A stretch of 27,112 nt of DNA from Nitrospirota bacterium (GTDB taxonomy: Bacteria > Nitrospirota > Thermodesulfovibrionia > UBA6902 > DSMQ01), in the NCBI GenBank assembly GCA_016207865.1, contig JACQZD010000091.1, positions 1 to 27,112 of the forward strand, read 5' to 3'. The translations under genes and the position numbers were made by a program. Every line of letters starts with the position of its first letter. The stretch's first letter is position 1. Positions 22,566 through 27,112 of the stretch are shown here, piece by piece. The notes under the pieces were generated by a model. It was not told where the DNA came from, did not search any database, and saw nothing but the letters and a program-made list of their open reading frames with translations.

Positions 22566-23609
22566 TTACCCCAGTTTAACCTGCTTCAGCTCCGAGCCTT
22601 TCCAGACAAACTGCCTTTTTGCGCGGTTTTTTAAGATAGCCTTTTCCTGCATCATGGCTGATACAAGCAGCGGAAGCCCTATTGTGGCGTCTATGTAAAC
22701 AGTTGCCGAAGTGGCGGTGAATTTAATCTTGCCCCAGGACTTTGCCTCTTCAAAGGTGCATCCGGAAAGCCCGCCCCACTTGGGGTCGTCCGTTGTTATC
22801 TGAATTGCAAACTGATGCCCGGGGTGATTGTTATAACCGAACACCTCCAGCATCGGCTCTCTCTGCTGGATATAGTTTTTAGGCACGCCGCCCCCTGCGT
22901 AAAACACGCCCGTGGACTTTGCCTTTCTTGCAATATGCATAATCTCATAATTATCCCTCAAAAGGTCTATGTAAAACCCACTGTCAGGGTTATCCCTGAA
23001 GCAATGAGCCACCAATCCTATGCCTATGCCGCTGTCATGTATTGTCGGGCAGAAAACAGGAGTGCCTGTCTTATAAGCGGTCCTTATGATTGACGAGGGG
23101 TCCTTAATCCTCTTTCCCATCTCCGAAAGAAACTCCCTTGAGGAATACGCCCTCTTCTCCAGTTTGTTAGGAAGCGCGGTGAAAAAGGCATCCACTTTAA
23201 TAAATAAATTGTCGTCGGCAAAGGTATCGTAAATCCTGTCAATGCGCATCTCCCTCAGTTCTTCATCACCGACATGCCTCTCTGCCACATAATGGTTATG
23301 TCCCTGGCTTTCAAAAAAATCATGGTACATATTGGCGCCGGTTGAAACAAGCACGTCTATCATGTTATGCGCAATCATGTCCCTGACAACCTTTTTCATC
23401 CCGGCCGGGACCATCGCGCCGGACAAGCCGAAATAGATAACGGTGCTTTTATCCAAAAGCATATTTTTGAAAACCGAAAAACACCTGGCAAGGTTTCTGC
23501 TCTGAAAAGACGTGCTGTGAAAGGCTTCAAGGACATCTTTAACCCTGCTGTTTTTTACCGGGTCAAAATGTCTGATTTTTTTTGAGAGCAGGCATTTTTT
23601 CTTATCCAA
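22566..23609 (-). CDS. Deoxyhypusine synthase-like protein
   Basis: The protein (347 residues) belongs to the deoxyhypusine synthase family, which uses NAD and spermidine to transfer an aminobutyl group to lysine in eIF5A. Bacteria lack eIF5A, so bacterial members act on another acceptor, in some cases making homospermidine. The catalytic lysine is present, K294 in EAKSWGKIK (288-296). Other family regions are YFGLSGAMVPAGM (59-71), VSTGANMYHDFFE (88-100), HDSGIGIG (191-198) and FYAGGGVPKN (236-245). It starts at TTG with GGAGG seven bases before. It is separated from the EamA gene by about 70 bases in the same orientation. The substrate is not shown by the sequence. Confidence 0.85.
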   Translation of the reverse strand: MDKKKCLLSKKIRHFDPVKNSRVKDVLEAFHSTSFQSRNLARCFSVFKNMLLDKSTVIYFGLSGAMVPAGMKKVVRDMIAHNMIDVLVSTGANMYHDFFESQGHNHYVAERHVGDEELREMRIDRIYDTFADDNLFIKVDAFFTALPNKLEKRAYSSREFLSEMGKRIKDPSSIIRTAYKTGTPVFCPTIHDSGIGIGLVAHCFRDNPDSGFYIDLLRDNYEIMHIARKAKSTGVFYAGGGVPKNYIQQREPMLEVFGYNNHPGHQFAIQITTDDPKWGGLSGCTFEEAKSWGKIKFTATSATVYIDATIGLPLLVSAMMQEKAILKNRAKRQFVWKGSELKQVKLG

Positions 23610-23682
23610 GATACACCTCCAAAATAAAATGACGTGCAGATATAATAATCCAACGGCGCATTTCCGTCAATGATTATCGCCC

Positions 23683-24570
23683 TTACCCGCTTAAGACAAT
23701 CAGCACGACGCCCGCAAGCATCATAACGCCGCCCAAAAACCTTACGACAATCTTTTCTTCCTTAAAAAGAATATACCCGTAAACAATGCTGAAGATAATA
23801 CTTATGCGTTTTACCGATATCATGTATGCGACTTTTGTAAGGCTTATTGCAGCCATGTGAAAGATAATCATCAGTGAATAGGAAGCCCCCATGAGAATTA
23901 ACAATATAATATCTTTTTTTGTGATGCTAACCCCGGTACGGGCCTCCGACCTTTCCCTGTTTTTTCCAATGGCAAAGGGCGTAAACAGGGCAGTCACCAG
24001 CATGATATAAAAACTGCCGAAAAAAACCGGCGATGAATGCTCAATTGCCAGCTTGCCCAGAGTTGATGTTACACTGAATATCGCCGCGACTATAATCATC
24101 ATCATAGAGCCTTTTTCTTTTAATATCGCCTTTACCGGCTCCATCAAGGCATGCCTCGCCTTGTGAATGTTGAGCACATAACTTCCGCCTGTTATGAGGA
24201 TAATTCCAGCGGCGCCGCTTAGAGAAACCTTCTCTCCCAGAATCACATATGAGATAAGTATTAAAAAAAGCGGCGTGAATGCAAGAAATGGTATTGTAAG
24301 GCTCATCGGAGAAACCTTAAGCGCCTTTGTATAAAGTATGACGGCTGTAATCTCAAGCGGAAGCGCAATCAAAACGGCAGTCCAGAACGTTCCGTCAAGA
24401 GGCGGTATCCCGGCAAATAAAAGACTTATCATAAGAAGCGGAAGCGAAAACAACAGCCTCAGCCAGGCAACGAGATATTCATCCTTTACGGAAAATAAAA
24501 TACGCTTGGTCAGCGCATCGCTCGTAGCGAGCAGGAATGCGGTCAGAAATGCATATATCACCCACAACAC
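23683..24570 (-). CDS. EamA/DMT-family transporter
   Basis: The protein (295 residues) has ten predicted membrane helices in two halves of five, the pattern of EamA drug/metabolite transporters. It begins LWVIYAFLTAFLLATSDALT, and the second half contains MMMIIVAAIFSVTSTLGK. The substrate is unknown; polyamines or amino acids would be possible given the neighbouring gene, but that is only position. The start is GTG 24570, five bases after GGAGG; TTG 24567 is an alternative. It shares orientation with the deoxyhypusine-synthase-like gene and may be co-transcribed. Confidence 0.85.
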   Translation of the reverse strand: MLWVIYAFLTAFLLATSDALTKRILFSVKDEYLVAWLRLLFSLPLLMISLLFAGIPPLDGTFWTAVLIALPLEITAVILYTKALKVSPMSLTIPFLAFTPLFLILISYVILGEKVSLSGAAGIILITGGSYVLNIHKARHALMEPVKAILKEKGSMMMIIVAAIFSVTSTLGKLAIEHSSPVFFGSFYIMLVTALFTPFAIGKNRERSEARTGVSITKKDIILLILMGASYSLMIIFHMAAISLTKVAYMISVKRISIIFSIVYGYILFKEEKIVVRFLGGVMMLAGVVLIVLSG

Positions 24571-24701
24571 CGGGTCCTCCTGATCATTTTTTTGCCCTCT
24601 GATGATATTTTACATTACCCTGATTATTATGTCAGACGGTGTTTTTGCTCTGAAAACTTTTTACTCGTTGTCCATTTACTTCAGGACAAGTGGAAAAAAC
24701 C

Positions 24702-24730
24702 TTGACATTATCGTATCTTTTTGATATTTA
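24702..24730 (+). promoter_or_regulatory. Possible promoter of pilM, near-leaderless
   Basis: A perfect TTGACA (24702-24707) is followed 17 bp later by TATTTA (24725-24730), or 15 bp later by GATATT. The ATG of pilM begins six bases after the -10, and no ribosome binding site is present. Confidence 0.4.
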
Positions 24731-24736
24731 TATGCT

Positions 24737-25789
24737 ATGCTACTTCGTAGCAAAGGGATCATAGGCTTAGATGTGGGTTCCAGACACATCAAGGTCGTTC
24801 AGCTTAAAGACGTCAAAGACGGCTATCAGTTAGAGCGTTTAAATATCGCCACTCTCCCGCCTGAATTAATCGTTGACGGCTCCATCATAGATTCGCCGCG
24901 TGTCGTGGAGGCAATAAAAGGGCTTATCTCCGAGTCCGGGATAAAAATAAAGGATGCGGCCATCTCCGTATCAGGACATTCCTCTGTAATCATCAAACGG
25001 ATATCCCTGCCCCAGATGACCGAAGATGAGTTGAACGATTCAATAAAATTTGAGGCGGAGCCGTACGTGCCGTTTGACATAGACGATGTAAATCTTGACT
25101 TCCAGATACTCGGTACCGGCGAAGAACAAAACAAGATGGATGTCGTTATCGTTGCCGTTAAAAAGGATAAGATAAACGAATACGTATCCGTCGTCAAGGA
25201 GTCCGGCCTCAATCCTGTAATAGTTGATGTAGACCTTTTTGCGCTTGCAAATATCTATGAAGTCAATTATGAGTCAAAGCCCGGAGGAAATACCGCCCTT
25301 GTTAATATCGGAGCCGGGACAATTAATATAAATATCCTGAACAGCGGCGTATCCGTATTTACAAGATACAGTCCGGTCGGCAGTAATCTTCACACAGAGG
25401 CCATTCAGCGGGAGTTCGGCATTTCATATAACGATTCAGAACGCTTAAAACGCGGAGAGTCCATTGAAGGAATTCCAAAGGAAAATGTAGCGCCGGCTGT
25501 TAATTCCGCTTCCGAGGATATTATTGCCGAGATTGCCAGGTCTTTTGACTACTTCAGGGGCGCCACTAATGAGAACGACATCCATGAGATTATCCTGAGC
25601 GGCGGATGCGCGCTGATAAAAGATTTTGCCTCGCTGCTGAATGAAAAAATCGGCATTGACGTAAAAATCATAGAGCCTTTTAAAAATATCCAGATTCCCG
25701 AAAATTTTGACAAAGCGAATCTCAAAAAAATGGGGACTATTGCCGTTGTGGCGCTGGGACTGGCTTTAAGGAGACTTGGAGACAGATGA
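24737..25789 (+). CDS. pilM: Type IV pilus assembly protein PilM
   Basis: PilM (350 residues) is a cytoplasmic actin-like protein that binds ATP and the N-terminal tail of PilN, linking the motor to the periplasmic parts of the pilus machine. The phosphate-binding start GLDVGSRHIKVVQLK is at 10-24, and the second phosphate loop region IILSGGCALI is near 290. No ribosome binding site is visible, while a TTGACA promoter is only 30 bases upstream, so the message may be leaderless. The stop overlaps the pilN start (ATGA). Confidence 0.93.
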   Translation: MLLRSKGIIGLDVGSRHIKVVQLKDVKDGYQLERLNIATLPPELIVDGSIIDSPRVVEAIKGLISESGIKIKDAAISVSGHSSVIIKRISLPQMTEDELNDSIKFEAEPYVPFDIDDVNLDFQILGTGEEQNKMDVVIVAVKKDKINEYVSVVKESGLNPVIVDVDLFALANIYEVNYESKPGGNTALVNIGAGTININILNSGVSVFTRYSPVGSNLHTEAIQREFGISYNDSERLKRGESIEGIPKENVAPAVNSASEDIIAEIARSFDYFRGATNENDIHEIILSGGCALIKDFASLLNEKIGIDVKIIEPFKNIQIPENFDKANLKKMGTIAVVALGLALRRLGDR

Positions 25790-26325
25790 TAAGGGTAAAC
25801 CTTCTTCCGCCGGAACTAAGGAAAAAAGTTAAACCTGTACCCGGAGTTCTCGTCATCAGCACCTTTATTACAGTAGCGGCGATCCTTGTGCTGGGAGGCG
25901 TCACATTTTTTTTAACAAGTAAAATCTCAGACCTTAAGGCTGATAAGACATTAAAAGAAAAGCGGCTTGCTGAACTTCAAACAATGATAAAAGAAATCAA
26001 AGACTACGAAAAAGACAACAAGTCATTTCAGGATAGAAATAACATTATTGAGCAGTTGAGGAAAAATCAGAATATCCCCTTAATTCTGCTGGATGAGATA
26101 AGCGAACTGCTTCCAAAAGGCGTATGGCTCACTTCTTTAAGTGAGTCCGGAGGCGTTGTAAATATATCCGGCTATGCGTATACCAATCCTGATATCGTCA
26201 ATTATGTGGAAAACCTTAAAAAATCAGAAAAACTTATAGATACCGCCCTGCTGGAATCGCGGAATGCAACGATTGACAATATTTCTGTATATCAATTTAA
26301 ATTAACATTCAGGGTGAAGTTGTAA
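25786..26325 (+). CDS. pilN: Type IV pilus assembly protein PilN
   Basis: PilN (179 residues) is an inner-membrane protein. Its cytoplasmic tail MIRVNLLPPELRK contains the NLLP motif that docks in PilM. A membrane helix at about 19-43 is followed by a coiled coil (50-90) and a ferredoxin-like periplasmic domain that pairs with PilO. It overlaps pilM by four bases and is one base from pilO. Confidence 0.93.
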   Translation: MIRVNLLPPELRKKVKPVPGVLVISTFITVAAILVLGGVTFFLTSKISDLKADKTLKEKRLAELQTMIKEIKDYEKDNKSFQDRNNIIEQLRKNQNIPLILLDEISELLPKGVWLTSLSESGGVVNISGYAYTNPDIVNYVENLKKSEKLIDTALLESRNATIDNISVYQFKLTFRVKL

Positions 26326-26326
26326 T

Positions 26327-26956
26327 ATGGCGATGGCGCTTAACATTAATTTTAATAAAATAAATGCAAAGCTGAAAAATCTTCCGCCTTATTTAAAGGC
26401 AATTGTTTTATCTGCGCCCTCAATTGTGCTGATTATTTTATTCGTCATCCTGCTTTATATGCCGAAGAGCGCTGAGATTAACGGCCTGAAAGACAGCATA
26501 GCCAAACTTGACAGCGAAATTGCGACCAGCGAGGTAAAGGCAAGGAAATTAGCCGACCTCAAGATTGAAAATGCACGATTAAAGACACGGCTTGTGAAAT
26601 TAAAAGAGCAATTACCGGAGGAAAACGAAGTGTCGGGTCTGTTAAGGCAGATTTCAGATCTGGGACTCAAATCAGGGCTTAAAATCATTTTATGGAAACC
26701 TGAAGGTAAATCGCCTGACCCGAGCGGCCTTTATGTAAAAATACCTGTAACCGTAGAGGTTATAGCGGGCTATCATAATCTCGGCGTTTTCTTCAGTTAT
26801 ATCAGCAAACTGCCGAGAATTGTCAATATATCAGGCATAAAGCTCTCTAATCCTGCGCTGAAGGAAGGACTCAGGGTGTTAACTGCCAATTTTACCGCCA
26901 CCACTTTTTCTGCCGTGCCTGAACCTGCAGCGCCTAAGGAGGCAAAAAAACCATGA
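26327..26956 (+). CDS. pilO: Type IV pilus assembly protein PilO
   Basis: PilO (209 residues) has a short cytoplasmic tail, a membrane helix at about 27-45 (LSAPSIVLIILFVILLYM), a coiled coil at 50-100 and a periplasmic domain that dimerises with PilN. The C-terminus is proline- and alanine-rich (VPEPAAPKEAKKP). It forms one unit with pilM and pilN, and its stop overlaps the pilP start (ATGA). Confidence 0.92.
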   Translation: MAMALNINFNKINAKLKNLPPYLKAIVLSAPSIVLIILFVILLYMPKSAEINGLKDSIAKLDSEIATSEVKARKLADLKIENARLKTRLVKLKEQLPEENEVSGLLRQISDLGLKSGLKIILWKPEGKSPDPSGLYVKIPVTVEVIAGYHNLGVFFSYISKLPRIVNISGIKLSNPALKEGLRVLTANFTATTFSAVPEPAAPKEAKKP

Positions 26957-27112
26957 GGGCCTTTGCGGTTTTAATTGCGCTGGCATTCATGCTTTCGGCC
27001 TACGGATGCTCAAAAGAAGAGGTAAAGCAAAAGGCAAAAAGCGCATCTGCCGTAAAAAAAGAAGCCCCGGCACAGCCTCTGCCTCCGGAATCCGCAAAAC
27101 CGGAAGAACTTG
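26953..27112 (+). CDS. pilP: Pilus assembly lipoprotein PilP, cut by the window end
   Basis: Only the first 53 codons are present. They encode a lipoprotein signal with the hydrophobic ALIALAFML-like stretch and cysteine C19 in SAYGCSKEE, then a lysine- and proline-rich linker. PilP normally connects the PilNO dimer to the outer-membrane secretin. The call rests on position after pilO and the lipoprotein start. It overlaps pilO (ATGA). Confidence 0.82.
   Translation, partial: MRAFAVLIALAFMLSAYGCSKEEVKQKAKSASAVKKEAPAQPLPPESAKPEEL

Noticed and set aside
1..27112. CRISPR arrays, integrase or transposase genes
   Set aside because: No regularly spaced direct repeats with unique spacers and no open frame with integrase or transposase motifs were seen; the repeats present are inverted elements or gene tails.

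Overview
The window looks like a piece of chromosome from a sulfur-metabolising, anaerobic bacterium, most likely an uncultured member of the Nitrospirota (Thermodesulfovibrio-like). The reasons are the dsrC and dsrMKJOP genes preceded by an RsbRD-type gene, the nearby ferredoxin and TusA/DsrE-family sulfur carriers, a bacterial deoxyhypusine-synthase-like gene and a type IV pilus pilMNOP operon. This placement is inference from gene content; no rRNA or dsrAB is present to confirm it.

Layout. (1) About 1-4760 is an AT-rich accessory island: an XRE regulator with twin operators, a small toxin-antitoxin-like pair, a TOTE-type primase-helicase and a nucleotidyltransferase pair. Three extra copies of the 3' end of the XRE gene lie at the edges of these cargo genes, so the island looks like serial insertions at one site. 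(2) 4839-8524 holds housekeeping genes: malate dehydrogenase, an enlarged nucleoside diphosphate kinase and a DeaD-type RNA helicase, separated by inverted-repeat elements and terminators. (3) 8737-16561 is the sulfur region: dsrC, an RsbRD-like gene and dsrM-K-J-O-P in one tightly packed operon, then a 2[4Fe-4S] ferredoxin, and on the opposite strand a DsrH-, DsrE-, DsrF- and TusA-like operon. (4) 16925-18752 holds tmRNA and glgC with a 160-bp inverted repeat between them. (5) 18780-22364 is a second accessory patch: a BrnT/BrnA pair, then a DUF262/HNH defence-type gene and an unknown gene, each broken by a one-base loss in an A-run. (6) 22566-27112 is core again: deoxyhypusine-synthase-like, an EamA transporter and pilM-N-O-P, with pilP cut by the window end.

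How it fits together. DsrC carries sulfur as a trisulfide or disulfide. DsrMKJOP exchanges electrons between the quinone pool, periplasmic cytochrome and iron-sulfur subunits, and DsrC. The Tus/DsrE-family proteins would move persulfide sulfur in the cytoplasm. The most unusual observation is DsrO. It is about 60 residues shorter than expected, and the ligands it lacks are those of three of the four [4Fe-4S] clusters, while one complete four-cysteine set remains (C73, C130, C133, C145). The second is the modular island whose cargo genes end inside repeated XRE gene tails. The third is an A7 slippery heptamer exactly where the DUF262 gene changes frame, which could be decay, phase variation or programmed frameshifting.
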